DNA of 61,668 nucleotides from Candidatus Cryptobacteroides avicola (GTDB taxonomy: Bacteria > Bacteroidota > Bacteroidia > Bacteroidales > UBA932). Shown here in pieces: positions 52,385 to 61,668 of this stretch (positions are counted from its first letter, which is position 1; each line of letters begins with the position of its first letter). The stretch covers positions 1 through 61,668 of the forward strand of contig JADILV010000045.1 of NCBI GenBank assembly GCA_017695115.1. The letters run 5' to 3'. The translations under genes and the position numbers were made by a program. Below the pieces are notes generated by a model, which saw only the letters and a list, made by a program, of their open reading frames with translations, did not search any database and was not told the origin of the DNA.

Positions 52385-52708
52385 ATGAATAGCATCTTCG
52401 TTTTTTTCATCCAGGGCAATCCTGTGCCGATGGGCATTATCACTCTGATTCTCGTTCTCGTGTTCTTAGCCGCATGGAAGGCCCCGGCATGGGTCAGCAA
52501 TCTGGGAAAACTCGGCCTTGTCACCGGAATCCTGGGGACACTTTTCGGTATTTCTCAGATGCTGGACTATCTGGGTGGAAATGCAGAGACCCCCGCAGCG
52601 GTTATCTACAGAGGTCTGAAAGTCACGCTGATCCCTCTTTACTACGGGATTTTCGTCTACATTATCGGTCTTATAATAAGCACCGTACAGAAACCGAGGC
52701 TGCGGTAG
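52385..52708 (+). CDS. small MotA/TolQ/ExbB-like membrane protein
   Basis: From the ATG at 52385 the protein is 107 residues with three membrane helices (about 12-30, 40-62, 80-100). The segment GLVTGILGTLFGISQMLDYL and the later IYRGLKVTLIPLYYGIFVY resemble the core of MotA/TolQ/ExbB proton channels (GLLGTVxGM and the helix after it), but the protein is about half the usual length and lacks the N-terminal helix and long cytosolic loop. No ExbD/TolR/MotB partner is adjacent. An upstream in-frame ATG at 52307 lies in the operator region and is rejected. Expression is probably controlled by the divergent LytTR protein. Confidence 0.72.
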   Translation: MNSIFVFFIQGNPVPMGIITLILVLVFLAAWKAPAWVSNLGKLGLVTGILGTLFGISQMLDYLGGNAETPAAVIYRGLKVTLIPLYYGIFVYIIGLIISTVQKPRLR

Positions 52709-52714
52709 CGGCAG

Positions 52715-53179
52715 TTATTTTAACTCCCTGGAAAGATTTACCATCTCGATGGCTGTGGTCATGGCATCGAAGCCTTTGTTCCCGGCCTTGGTGCCTGCTC
52801 TTTCTACAGCCTGCTCGATGGAATCCGTGGTCAGGACACCGAATATCACCGGAATGCCGCATTCGAGGCCGACATGGGCAATGCCTTTGGCGGCCTCGTT
52901 TGCTACCATGTCGAAATGAGGTGTAGCCCCGCGAATTACTGCCCCCAGGCAGACTATCGCGTCATACTTGCCTGAAAGGGCCATTTTCCTGGCTATGAAC
53001 GGTATCTCGAATGAGCCAGGGACCCACGCCGTTTCCAGGTCTTCCCCGTTCCCGCCGTGACGGATAAAAGAGTCTTCGGCTCCGGAGAGAAGTTTCGATG
53101 TAATGAATTCGTTGAAACGTGCAGCCACGATGCCGATCTTCTGGCCTGCGGCGGAAAGGTTGCCTTCTATTGTTTTCAT
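52715..53179 (-). CDS. ribH: 6,7-dimethyl-8-ribityllumazine synthase
   Basis: RibH condenses the pyrimidine from RibD with dihydroxybutanone phosphate to give lumazine. The protein is 154 residues from the ATG 53179 ([20 protein letters not shown]); the frame runs upstream to 53287 only because it crosses a REP-like element. Key pieces are [34 protein letters not shown] with the catalytic His, and [17 protein letters not shown]. It is the last gene of the rib operon, about 100 bases after ribBA, with the repeat in between. Confidence 0.94.
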   Translation of the reverse strand: MKTIEGNLSAAGQKIGIVAARFNEFITSKLLSGAEDSFIRHGGNGEDLETAWVPGSFEIPFIARKMALSGKYDAIVCLGAVIRGATPHFDMVANEAAKGIAHVGLECGIPVIFGVLTTDSIEQAVERAGTKAGNKGFDAMTTAIEMVNLSRELK

Positions 53180-53206
53180 TGTCGTTAAATAAATTATACG
53201 TGTATC

Positions 53207-53269
53207 TGTCATTTCGACCGGGTGAAGTGAGCGGAGAAATCTGCAGATCCCTCGGCTCCGCTCGGGATA
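53207..53269. repeat. composite REP-like element in the rib operon
   Basis: The element begins GTCATTTCGACC and ends in the inverted copy of the 49457-49484 sequence (AGATCCCTCGGCTCCGCTCG). GAGCGGAG and CTCCGCTC can pair as a stem, and ATCTGCAGAT inside is a palindrome. It lies between ribBA and ribH and would be transcribed, so it could lower or stabilise the ribH part of the message. Confidence 0.6.
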
Positions 53270-53283
53270 ACAATTATCTAAGG

Positions 53284-54507
53284 TCATTCCGGACGTGATT
53301 CGGAATCTGCGGGAAAGTGGAGCAAATGTCCCATTTTCTTGTATTTGGTGTATAGATATGCAGCATTTTTCTCGTTGCAGGTCATTTCTATCGGATCGCG
53401 TCCTGCCACTTCGATTCCGTAATGGTCAAGCCCGTTGATTTTCAGAGGGTTGTTGGTCATCAATATCAGTTTCCTTACCCCCAGGTCGGCAAGTATGGCG
53501 GCTCCGGTATCGTACTCACGCAGGTCAGGTTTGAACCCTAATGCGATATTGGCTTCGACAGTATCCATTCCCCGGTCCTGCAGCTCGTACGCACGCAGCT
53601 TGTTTATCAGCCCAATGCCCCTGCCTTCCTGACGCAGATACAGCAGCACTCCCCTTCCGGCTTTCTCTATCCTGCGCAGAGCTTCTGCCAGCTGCTCGCC
53701 GCAGTCGCACCTGAGCGAGCCGAAAACATCTCCTGTCAGACACTCCGAATGCATCCTGCAAAGAACAGGCTCCTCTGTAGTGATGTCGCCCTTAATTACG
53801 GCTACATGGTGCTCTCCGGTCACTTTGTTCACATATCCGCAAATACGGAAGTTTCCGTATCTGGTCGGGAATGCGGCATCCGTAGCTTTTTCCACCCACT
53901 TCTCATGGTGCTTGCGGTACAGGACAAGGTCCTCTACAGTTATGATTTTCAAGCCGTGCTCCCGGGCAAAAGCTGTCAGTTCGCTTGTCCTCATCATATC
54001 CCCGTCTTCCCTCATGATTTCGCAGCAGAGTCCGCACTCTTCGAGTCCGGCTATCCGCATAAGGTCTACAGTGGCTTCGGTATGTCCCTCGCGTTCAAGT
54101 ACGCCCCAAGGTTTCGCCTCCAACGGGAACATGTGTCCGGGCCTGCGGAAGTCTTCCGGCCGTGCGTCGGGAGCGACGCATTTCATTGCCGTCACCGAGC
54201 GTTCTATGGCAGAAATCCCGGTGCTTGTAGACACATGGTCGATAGACTCCGTGAAAGCCGTGCAATGGTTGTCGGTATTTCTGGCGACCATCTGCGAAAG
54301 CCCGAGTTTCCTGGTCATCTCCCGGCTCATCGGCATGCATATCAGGCCTTTACCGTATGTAGCCATGAAATTTATGTTTTCAGTGGTAGCGAATCTTGCC
54401 GCGCATATCAGGTCGCCTTCATTCTCCCTGTCAGGAGAGTCTATGACGACTATTATCTTTCCCTGCCTCAAATCCTCGGCAGCTTCGGGTATCGTATTGA
54501 ATTTCAT
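53284..54507 (-). CDS. ribBA: bifunctional DHBP synthase / GTP cyclohydrolase II
   Basis: This 407-residue protein makes both precursors of riboflavin. The N-terminal RibB domain (about 1-205) has [12 protein letters not shown] with the acidic metal ligands and a late EDGDMMR segment. The C-terminal RibA domain has the zinc site [18 protein letters not shown] and the GTP-binding REGRGIGL. Both halves look active. It is preceded by ribE after 29 bases and followed by ribH. Confidence 0.95.
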   Translation of the reverse strand: MKFNTIPEAAEDLRQGKIIVVIDSPDRENEGDLICAARFATTENINFMATYGKGLICMPMSREMTRKLGLSQMVARNTDNHCTAFTESIDHVSTSTGISAIERSVTAMKCVAPDARPEDFRRPGHMFPLEAKPWGVLEREGHTEATVDLMRIAGLEECGLCCEIMREDGDMMRTSELTAFAREHGLKIITVEDLVLYRKHHEKWVEKATDAAFPTRYGNFRICGYVNKVTGEHHVAVIKGDITTEEPVLCRMHSECLTGDVFGSLRCDCGEQLAEALRRIEKAGRGVLLYLRQEGRGIGLINKLRAYELQDRGMDTVEANIALGFKPDLREYDTGAAILADLGVRKLILMTNNPLKINGLDHYGIEVAGRDPIEMTCNEKNAAYLYTKYKKMGHLLHFPADSESRPE

Positions 54508-54536
54508 TCTATTGTATAAAATTATATCAAGTATTA

Positions 54537-55202
54537 CTAAAATCCGTTCTCTTTCAGGAAATCGATGGTCAGTTTCCCCGAATCACACTCTTTACGACTG
54601 TCGTCCGGCCTGTCTTTTCCGAAATCAAGCAACCTTTCCACATACCTGGCAAGCATATCGACCTCTACATTGACCGGACTCCCGACACGCAACAGTCCCA
54701 AGGTCGTGGAAGACAGCGTATGCGGAATCAATGACACCTTAAATGAACCGCTTCCGGCTGAAACCACTGTCAGCGAAGTCCCGTCAAGAGTGACAGAACC
54801 CTTTTCCGCTATGTATTTCAATAAATTATGCGGCACCGAGACAGTCATCAACACGGCAATGCCTTCTTTTGTGAGAGACTCTATCCGTCCGCAGGCATCC
54901 ACATGCCCTGATACGATATGCCCTCCGAATCGGCCTCCGCATTCCATGGCACGCTCAAGGTTGACTTTCGAGCCGGCGACAAGACTTCCGAGCGAGGTCC
55001 TGCGCAGGGATTCCGGCATCACGTCAGCAGTGAAATGACCGGCTCCCGGAGTGACCGTCAGACAGACTCCATTGACAGATATGCTGTCACCTAACTTTAT
55101 ACCAGGTATAATTTTAGATGCGCTTATATCAAGTACGGCTCCAGATGTACCCGCTCGTACCGAACGGACAGTCCCTATTTCTTCTACTATTCCAGTAAAC
55201 AT
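54537..55202 (-). CDS. ribE: riboflavin synthase alpha chain
   Basis: Riboflavin synthase dismutates two lumazine molecules to riboflavin. The protein is 221 residues, slightly long, and shows the usual tandem lumazine-binding domains: MFTGIVEEIGTV at the N-terminus with SISVNGVCLTV, then the second repeat starting GGHIVSGHVDA with SVTLDGTSLTV. The C-terminal 25 residues are an extra tail. It follows ribD after six bases. Confidence 0.94.
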   Translation of the reverse strand: MFTGIVEEIGTVRSVRAGTSGAVLDISASKIIPGIKLGDSISVNGVCLTVTPGAGHFTADVMPESLRRTSLGSLVAGSKVNLERAMECGGRFGGHIVSGHVDACGRIESLTKEGIAVLMTVSVPHNLLKYIAEKGSVTLDGTSLTVVSAGSGSFKVSLIPHTLSSTTLGLLRVGSPVNVEVDMLARYVERLLDFGKDRPDDSRKECDSGKLTIDFLKENGF

Positions 55203-55208
55203 ATCATT

Positions 55209-56360
55209 TCATATTATCGGCTTATCCGGCCCCGGATCATGACCCGGCTCATGATATCTGCCTTTGGGAAAACAATGTATCAGAATATCTTCGCCTGATG
55301 TCGTGACTGATTCTATGTCCAGTCCCAGAGCATCGGACATCTTCCCGAATCCATTGCCACCCACAGGGCCTTTGGCTGCCTTCCCTCCTATTATTTTCGG
55401 AGCGACGAATATATAATGCTCATCTGCCAGGCCGGCTGAAACCAGGCTCCAGTCCAGTTCCGCTCCCCCTTCCACAAGCACGGAATCGATTCCCATTGCC
55501 CCGAGTCTGGACATCAGGTCGTCAAGATTGACCATACCGTTTTCCGTGGCAGCGCACTCCACAGTATCTATGCCGCAGCCGCGAAGCGGTTCAAGCCCTT
55601 CCTGCATGGCATCTGCCGTATGGGCAAGCACTGTCCGGTATTCCCCTGCAGTACGGACAATCGCCGAATCTTCCGGCAGGGATGCATGGGAGTCCACTAT
55701 TATCCTCACCGGCTGACGCATACCGTCTGTCCTGCAGTTGAGCATGGGATTATCGGCCAGGACTGTCCCGATTCCTGCCATTATACCCATGTATCTTCCC
55801 CGGAGCGTATGTACGTAATACCGTGATTCTTCACAGCTTACCCATCTTGAATCGCCGGAGGCGGCTGCTATCCTGCCGTCAAGCGTCATGGCCCATTTCA
55901 GCACGGTCCATGGCCTGCGCTGTGTAATGTATTTCAGGAAAATCCTGTTCTGATACCGTATTTCTTTTTCCAGAAGGCCTGTGCACACTTCTATGCCGTG
56001 TTCCCGGAGGATGGAGATACCTTTGCCACCGACAAGAGGGTTGGGATCGGTCATCCCGACCACGACGCGGGAGATCCCGGCTTTGATGATGGCGGAAGTG
56101 CACGGGGGCTGTTTGCCGTAATGGCAGCATGGTTCCAGAGTGACATACATGGTAGCGCCTGCAGGACTTTCAGCGCATGATGCAAGTGCATCCGTTTCGG
56201 CATGAAGACCGCCGAAGACCTTGTGCCATCCCCGGGATATGACCCTGTCGTCCTTTACTATTACCGCGCCTACCATAGGGTTCGGCGAGACATGTCCTGC
56301 GCCTTTCCCGGCAAGGGACACCGCCATTTTCATGTAATGTATGTCTTCGTCTCTCCGCAT
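55209..56360 (-). CDS. ribD: bifunctional deaminase/reductase RibD
   Basis: RibD deaminates and then reduces the pyrimidine product of GTP cyclohydrolase II. The protein is 383 residues. The deaminase zinc site is HAETDAL plus PCCHYGKQPPC (about residues 49-87). The reductase domain begins near RPWTVLKWAMTLDGRIAA and contains VEGGAELDWSL. It is the first gene of ribD-ribE-ribBA-ribH. Its ATG immediately follows the T-run of the attenuator hairpin, so riboswitch control by early termination is expected. Confidence 0.95.
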   Translation of the reverse strand: MRRDEDIHYMKMAVSLAGKGAGHVSPNPMVGAVIVKDDRVISRGWHKVFGGLHAETDALASCAESPAGATMYVTLEPCCHYGKQPPCTSAIIKAGISRVVVGMTDPNPLVGGKGISILREHGIEVCTGLLEKEIRYQNRIFLKYITQRRPWTVLKWAMTLDGRIAAASGDSRWVSCEESRYYVHTLRGRYMGIMAGIGTVLADNPMLNCRTDGMRQPVRIIVDSHASLPEDSAIVRTAGEYRTVLAHTADAMQEGLEPLRGCGIDTVECAATENGMVNLDDLMSRLGAMGIDSVLVEGGAELDWSLVSAGLADEHYIFVAPKIIGGKAAKGPVGGNGFGKMSDALGLDIESVTTSGEDILIHCFPKGRYHEPGHDPGPDKPII

Positions 56361-56398
56361 AAAATAAAAAACCTGGGTACAGAAATATGTACTCAGGG
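56361..56398 (-). terminator. attenuator hairpin before ribD
   Basis: On the minus strand the arms 56398-56389 and 56381-56372 pair with one mismatch around a seven-base loop and are followed directly by TTTTTTATTTT (56371-56361), an intrinsic terminator. The ribD ATG begins at the next base. It is the likely expression platform of the FMN riboswitch. Confidence 0.75.
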
Positions 56399-56454
56399 CA
56401 GCAAAGATGACTTTTCACCACACTACACGTGTCATCTACGGTCTTTCTCTGTTC

Positions 56455-56475
56455 CGGCAGATCTGCGATCTGCCG
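56455..56475 (-). other. hairpin between riboswitch and attenuator
   Basis: Nine-base arms CGGCAGATC / GATCTGCCG with a three-base loop lie just 3' of the riboswitch on the transcribed minus strand. It may belong to the switching region. Confidence 0.45.
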
Positions 56476-56593
56476 ATCCCTCTTCCATCCGGACTTTACC
56501 GTCGGTACCGGAATTTCACCGGTTCAGTCCCTGTCATCCAGGGAGTCGCGGACTGTCACCGCCGGTAGGGAATTTCACCCTGCCCTGAGAGAT
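56476..56593 (-). ncRNA. FMN riboswitch (RFN element)
   Basis: The minus-strand RNA contains the conserved RFN blocks in order: CAGGGTGAAATTCCCTACC, CCGGCGGTGA, then CCGGTGAAATTCCGGTACC, CGACGGTAAAGTCCGGATGG. The outer helix P1 forms from ATCTCTC (56593-56587) and GAGGGAT (56482-56476). FMN binding should favour termination at the downstream hairpin and shut off the rib operon. Confidence 0.93.
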
Positions 56594-56610
56594 ATTCTAT
56601 TTTTCGGGTG

Positions 56611-56639
56611 CAAATATATGACTTTTTCCGATATGTCAA
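56611..56639 (-). promoter_or_regulatory. promoter of the rib operon
   Basis: On the minus strand TTG (56639-56637), 18 bases and TATATTTG (56618-56611). Transcription would start about 10-15 bases before the riboswitch. Confidence 0.6.
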
Positions 56640-56645
56640 TACATG

Positions 56646-57656
56646 TTATTTCAAAAGCTTCTCAACTTTGCTGTATAGAGTCTCGCCGTGGATGTTCTTT
56701 GCGATGATTTCTCCCGTTGAAGTGTCGATAAGATAATTCCATGGAATACCATCCAGACCATAAGCCTGCCATATAGTGCTGGAGCGTGGTCCTGACGGGA
56801 ACTCTGTTATTACATTGGGCCACCTCATGTCATATTCTCTAACGATTTCCGTCCACTTGTTGGAATTATGGTCAAAAGACACCCCGAATATTTCAAAACC
56901 GGCATTACGGAAGTTTTCATACAGTTTTACCAAAGCGGGTATTTCCGCTCTGCACGGGCCGCACCATGTGGCCCAGAAGTCCAAAAGGACATATCTGACA
57001 CCTTCTCTGTTGACTATGGAGCCAAGTGTGACCGTATCTCCGTCCGTATTATGGCCTTCAAAGTCATAATATTGCAGCCCCAGATCACCTTTTATCGGTT
57101 CGATGAACTCCTCCAGGCTGACATACAGAGGGTGGGTTTTCATCCGGTCCGGGAAGTCGTCCATGAGCTGCCTGACATCAGCAGTCGAATACATGCCACA
57201 CATCTCAGAAAGGACCGAAAGCCCGAAAGCATTGTGGTTTTCCCTTACAAGTCCGGCAAGTTCATCTGAGCCGTTTCCAAAATAGGATGCCAGATCGGAA
57301 TACATGTCATTCCATGGGGTTCCACTTACGCTGAACATACCGGTCTCGGGATCATATACAGCCGTTGCCGTACCAGGTTCAAGAAAGAACATATCATCGC
57401 TAATCTGGTCCTGCGCGGTGTCAGAAGTTTCTCCCATATATAGCCATCCTGTCTGCGATCCGAAATTATGGCCTTTGATTCTGAAAGAACCGTTCTCTAC
57501 CAAAGCAGAATCCAATACGGACCATTCTACTCCGTCAAGAACATATACCCATTGCCCGTCAACCAGCACATCACCGGTCCCTTTAATGACATACGACCTT
57601 GAACAGGCCGATAAAACAAGGCAAAACGCCATAGTTGCAGCAATCCTGTTAAACAT
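56646..57656 (-). CDS. TlpA-like thiol-disulfide lipoprotein with DUF4369 N-terminus
   Basis: From the ATG at 57656 (MFNRIAATMAFCLVLSACS) the protein is 336 residues with a lipobox ending at Cys18. The N-terminal half (about 20-195) is DUF4369-like, and the C-terminal half is a thioredoxin-fold TlpA domain with the redox motif WCGPC in FWATWCGPCRAEIP. Such Bacteroidota proteins are membrane-anchored disulfide reductases of the periplasm or outer membrane; partners are unknown. An ATG seven codons upstream (57677) would put charged residues before the signal. It stands alone next to the rib operon promoter. Confidence 0.87.
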   Translation of the reverse strand: MFNRIAATMAFCLVLSACSRSYVIKGTGDVLVDGQWVYVLDGVEWSVLDSALVENGSFRIKGHNFGSQTGWLYMGETSDTAQDQISDDMFFLEPGTATAVYDPETGMFSVSGTPWNDMYSDLASYFGNGSDELAGLVRENHNAFGLSVLSEMCGMYSTADVRQLMDDFPDRMKTHPLYVSLEEFIEPIKGDLGLQYYDFEGHNTDGDTVTLGSIVNREGVRYVLLDFWATWCGPCRAEIPALVKLYENFRNAGFEIFGVSFDHNSNKWTEIVREYDMRWPNVITEFPSGPRSSTIWQAYGLDGIPWNYLIDTSTGEIIAKNIHGETLYSKVEKLLK

Positions 57657-58049
57657 ATCAGTTTGTTTTGCTGTCAAATATAGATATTTAAAATCTAAAA
57701 AAAAACAAATCAGCGGTTAAGAGTTCCGGTGCCGGGTTATCCTCATATACCCATGATTGTCACACACCTGCAGTCGGCATTTTCTCGCATAGAAGTGATT
57801 ACCAGAGTATTACACCGCATTCCCAATTCCAGGTGTTACATTTTCCGGCACACCAGCGGTAACGGATATGCCTCTGAGTGCCGTAGAAAGCCGTTCTGCC
57901 ACTGCAGGTGTGCTTAATTATGTCCTACCTGGAAAACAGGAATCTTTGTAATATTTTATCATTCAAGCGCTTATCCATTTTATCCAACCGCAGGTGTGCC
58001 GGCGCGGCGATATGAAGATATTGCCCCTAGTAGGATCAGGGATATGATT

Positions 58050-58158
58050 GCAGGTCGTAACCAGTGCAGGCAGTAAATCCCTCCCACGCTTCCAGCGCGG
58101 GCCCCTCCCGTTCACGAGGCCACGGGCGGCCACGCCGCCTGCACTGGTTACGACCTGC
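58050..58158. repeat. 109-base inverted-repeat element with nested GC-rich hairpin
   Basis: The ends 58050-58071 and 58137-58158 are 22-base perfect reverse complements (left arm begins GCAGGTCGTAACCAG). The 65-base centre is G+C-rich and contains GGCGG..CCGCC (58126-58140), which can form its own stem. The composition differs sharply from the AT-rich DNA on its left. It looks like a non-autonomous palindromic element or a structured RNA gene. Confidence 0.6.
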
Positions 58159-58179
58159 ATAAGCCAAAGGCACTGTCGC

Positions 58180-58213
58180 AAAAAAAAGAAGAGCTGCCGG
58201 AACAGCTCTTCTT
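58180..58213 (-). terminator. intrinsic terminator of the PPi-phosphofructokinase gene
   Basis: On the minus strand an 11-base stem (58213-58203 with 58196-58186, six-base loop) is followed by a run of eight T (58187-58180). It lies about 40 bases after the stop. Confidence 0.85.
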
Positions 58214-58255
58214 CAATCATTGATATCGGAGTATGACCTGAATGTCACACTCGGA

Positions 58256-59491
58256 TTACCACTCGAGGATCTTCTTGAAGTCGTATGCCTCAGGGTTGCT
58301 TACGTAAGCCTTGGCGGCCTCGTAGTCAGCCTCGGTGATATAGTGAGCGATATAGTTGTAGTAGTTCTGCGCTGTACCTGCGTTGATGTCCACAACCCTC
58401 GGAGGGATCTTTCCTGTCTCAGGATCCTGAAGGTCTGAAAGGTACAGAGGAGATACGTTGCCGTATGCGTCCACATACACCATACATCCTGTTTTGCCCT
58501 CGCTGAACAGCTGGTAAACGCCCATAGCAAGCTCTGTACAGTATGTAAGGTCATAAGCTACAGGGTCTTGGCAACGTACGTCGTATCCGATTTCCACCGG
58601 ACGGCTCTTTACCTTGAGACCGAGTTTCTTGAACTCTTTCTCGAGAAGGTCATTGAAAAGAACTGCCTTGGAAATCTTGCCGAGCTCCGGATGTCCGTGC
58701 TCGTCGTATGTGAAGTGGATACCTGCGTCTGCAGCCTCTTTAGCTACGCCCGCATCGTGGAACAGACCTTCTGCAGCCACTATCGTACCGTAGTTCACGC
58801 CCATTATCTTCCTCTTGAGGATAGCGGAAACCGAGAGTTTGATGATCTTGTCCAGGGTCATCTGGGTCTTGTTGAACATCTCCGGGATGATGGTCATAGG
58901 ACAGTGGGTAGCCTCTCCGATTCCGAGTGCAAGGCTTCCGCATGTACGTCCCATTGCAGAGATTATCAGCCAGTTGCCTGAAGTGCGTGCATCCTCGTAG
59001 ATAGTCCTTGCAAGGTGCGCCCCTTCATTCTTTGCCGAGTTGTATCCGAAAGTCGGAGTATTGTTCGGAAGAGGAAGGTCGTTGTCAATTGTCTTCGGAC
59101 AGTGGATGTTGGCGATAGGATAGTTCTTTGCAGCGAGGAACTTGGAAATCCTGTTTGCAGTGGAAGCGGTATCGTCGCCTCCGATAGTCACCAGAAGCTT
59201 TATGTTGTTGTCCTTGAAGAGGTCGAGGTTGAAGTTCTCCTCGAAATCCTTGTCGGTAGGTTTGAAACGGCTCATTTCGAGATATGAGCCTCCCCTGTTG
59301 AAATAACGGTCAGCCTTGAAGAAATCCAGATCCTCGGTACGTGCGTTCTTGCTGAAAAGTCCCGAATAGCCGCCGTGGAGGCCGATCACCCTGTAACCTT
59401 TTGAAAGGAAAGTTTTTGCCACACTCATTGACACTGAGTTCATTCCAGGGGCAGGACCGCCACCGCAAAGGATAATTACTGCGTCTTTCAT
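58256..59491 (-). CDS. pfp: PPi-dependent 6-phosphofructokinase
   Basis: This enzyme phosphorylates fructose 6-phosphate with pyrophosphate, reversibly. The protein is 411 residues. CGGGPAPGMNSV is the N-terminal glycine loop. GGDDTAS, with Asp where ATP enzymes have Gly, and PKTIDND, with the conserved Lys, are the marks of PPi use. IISAMGRTCGSLAL follows. The leader of about 65 bases carries a perfect 16-base palindrome at 59517. The gene is monocistronic with its own terminator and is divergent from ligA. Confidence 0.9.
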   Translation of the reverse strand: MKDAVIILCGGGPAPGMNSVSMSVAKTFLSKGYRVIGLHGGYSGLFSKNARTEDLDFFKADRYFNRGGSYLEMSRFKPTDKDFEENFNLDLFKDNNIKLLVTIGGDDTASTANRISKFLAAKNYPIANIHCPKTIDNDLPLPNNTPTFGYNSAKNEGAHLARTIYEDARTSGNWLIISAMGRTCGSLALGIGEATHCPMTIIPEMFNKTQMTLDKIIKLSVSAILKRKIMGVNYGTIVAAEGLFHDAGVAKEAADAGIHFTYDEHGHPELGKISKAVLFNDLLEKEFKKLGLKVKSRPVEIGYDVRCQDPVAYDLTYCTELAMGVYQLFSEGKTGCMVYVDAYGNVSPLYLSDLQDPETGKIPPRVVDINAGTAQNYYNYIAHYITEADYEAAKAYVSNPEAYDFKKILEW

Positions 59492-59516
59492 ACTAATAAA
59501 CTATTTTAAAGTTAAT

Positions 59517-59532
59517 ATTGAATATATTCAAT
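59517..59532. promoter_or_regulatory. 16-bp perfect palindrome in the pfp leader
   Basis: ATTGAATATATTCAAT is fully self-complementary and lies between the pfp -7 box and its start codon, where a repressor could block transcription. It is AT-rich, so chance is possible. Confidence 0.4.
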
Positions 59533-59559
59533 GTTAGCGGCCGTTCTCGTACGGCGATG

Positions 59560-59567
59560 CAAAATTA
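59560..59567 (-). promoter_or_regulatory. -7 box of pfp
   Basis: TAATTTTG on the minus strand matches TAnnTTTG, about 70 bases before the pfp ATG. Confidence 0.5.
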
Positions 59568-59600
59568 TCTAATTTCAGGGAAAATCCGCGAAAAATTCCG

Positions 59601-59608
59601 TAAATTTG
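59601..59608 (+). promoter_or_regulatory. -7 box of ligA
   Basis: TAAATTTG matches TAnnTTTG, 60 bases before the ligA ATG. No clear -33 element. Confidence 0.5.
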
Positions 59609-59649
59609 CAGACTTGTACGGATTTTTCCCGGCAGGGATTTCGGACTGA

Positions 59650-61668
<2,019 letters not shown>

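Larger units (their letters stand above)
57657..58255. other. 600-base gap with repeats, no gene
   Basis: I see no supportable coding region here. The left half has several copies of a CAGGTGT(G) motif in both orientations (57763-57773 inverted, 57829-57835, 57902-57912, 57990-57999). The right half has the large inverted-repeat element at 58050-58158 and the terminator of the phosphofructokinase gene. Confidence 0.6.

Noticed and set aside
53180..53287. N-terminal extension of ribH
   Set aside because: It is translated from the composite REP-like element; normal lumazine synthase starts at 53179.
58050..58158. Simple transcription terminator
   Set aside because: Its arms are 65 bases apart with no T-run, and a normal terminator for pfp lies at 58180-58213.

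Overview
The window is a stretch of a Bacteroidota chromosome, most likely order Bacteroidales. Many genes are preceded by the Bacteroidota type -7 box TAnnTTTG, often with a TTG or TTTG about 18 to 22 bases upstream. Shine-Dalgarno sequences are mostly absent, and several families are typical of the phylum (lipoprotein-type TamL, DUF5723, DUF4369-TlpA, PPi-dependent phosphofructokinase, AAA_14/DUF4143 ATPases). A cysteate synthase gene points to a sulfonolipid producer such as Alistipes or another Rikenellaceae/Odoribacter relative. That genus-level guess is inference. No rRNA or tRNA gene was seen.

Layout. Positions 1-2600 are accessory DNA: the 5' part of an IS3-type element truncates an ATPase gene, and a row of degenerate GAAAAGTGT repeats leads into an intact AAA_14/DUF4143 ATPase. 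Positions 2600-16800 hold housekeeping genes: queE/queD, valS, a thioesterase, tatA, an ABC-F ATPase, rlmB, an M19 dipeptidase, cinA, pyrD, an XRE regulator behind an AT-rich gap, queA and an acyltransferase. Positions 16800-24200 (minus strand) hold the most interesting block: a tightly packed operon hdrC1-hdrB-hdrA-hdrC2-membrane hdrD-like, then cysteate synthase, then an MscS channel. Upstream on the same strand are rlmD, a Na/Pi cotransporter and two small unknown genes. Positions 28600-32200 encode a lipoprotein and a DUF5723 protein. Positions 32200-41400 carry a flavodiiron protein, two small envelope proteins, a GNAT enzyme, pyruvate kinase, LrgA/LrgB, RarA and TamL. Positions 41500-52700 carry an arginine-decarboxylase-like enzyme, a TrmH-type methyltransferase, a large receiver plus PEP-synthase-like protein, a GH13 enzyme, an SGNH hydrolase, a PfkB kinase, an alpha/beta hydrolase, and a divergent LytTR regulator / small MotA-ExbB-like pair. 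Positions 52700-56640 are the riboflavin operon ribD-ribE-ribBA-ribH behind an FMN riboswitch. The window ends with a TlpA-like lipoprotein, a repeat-bearing gap, PPi-phosphofructokinase and ligA, which runs off the end.

How genes work together. queD, queE and queA are all queuosine-pathway genes. The rib operon encodes the deaminase/reductase, DHBP synthase/GTP cyclohydrolase II, lumazine synthase and riboflavin synthase steps. The Hdr-like operon has the order C1-B-A-C2-B2-like known from sulfur-oxidising sHdr clusters. Here the last subunit carries a membrane cytochrome-b-like domain, and the operon continues directly into cysteate synthase, which consumes sulfite. This suggests, but does not prove, a quinone-linked sulfur or sulfite metabolism that feeds sulfonolipid synthesis. 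It is the best candidate for an undescribed system. A second compact candidate is the LytTR/MotA-like pair, with a 9-12-9 direct-repeat operator placed just upstream of the target promoter.
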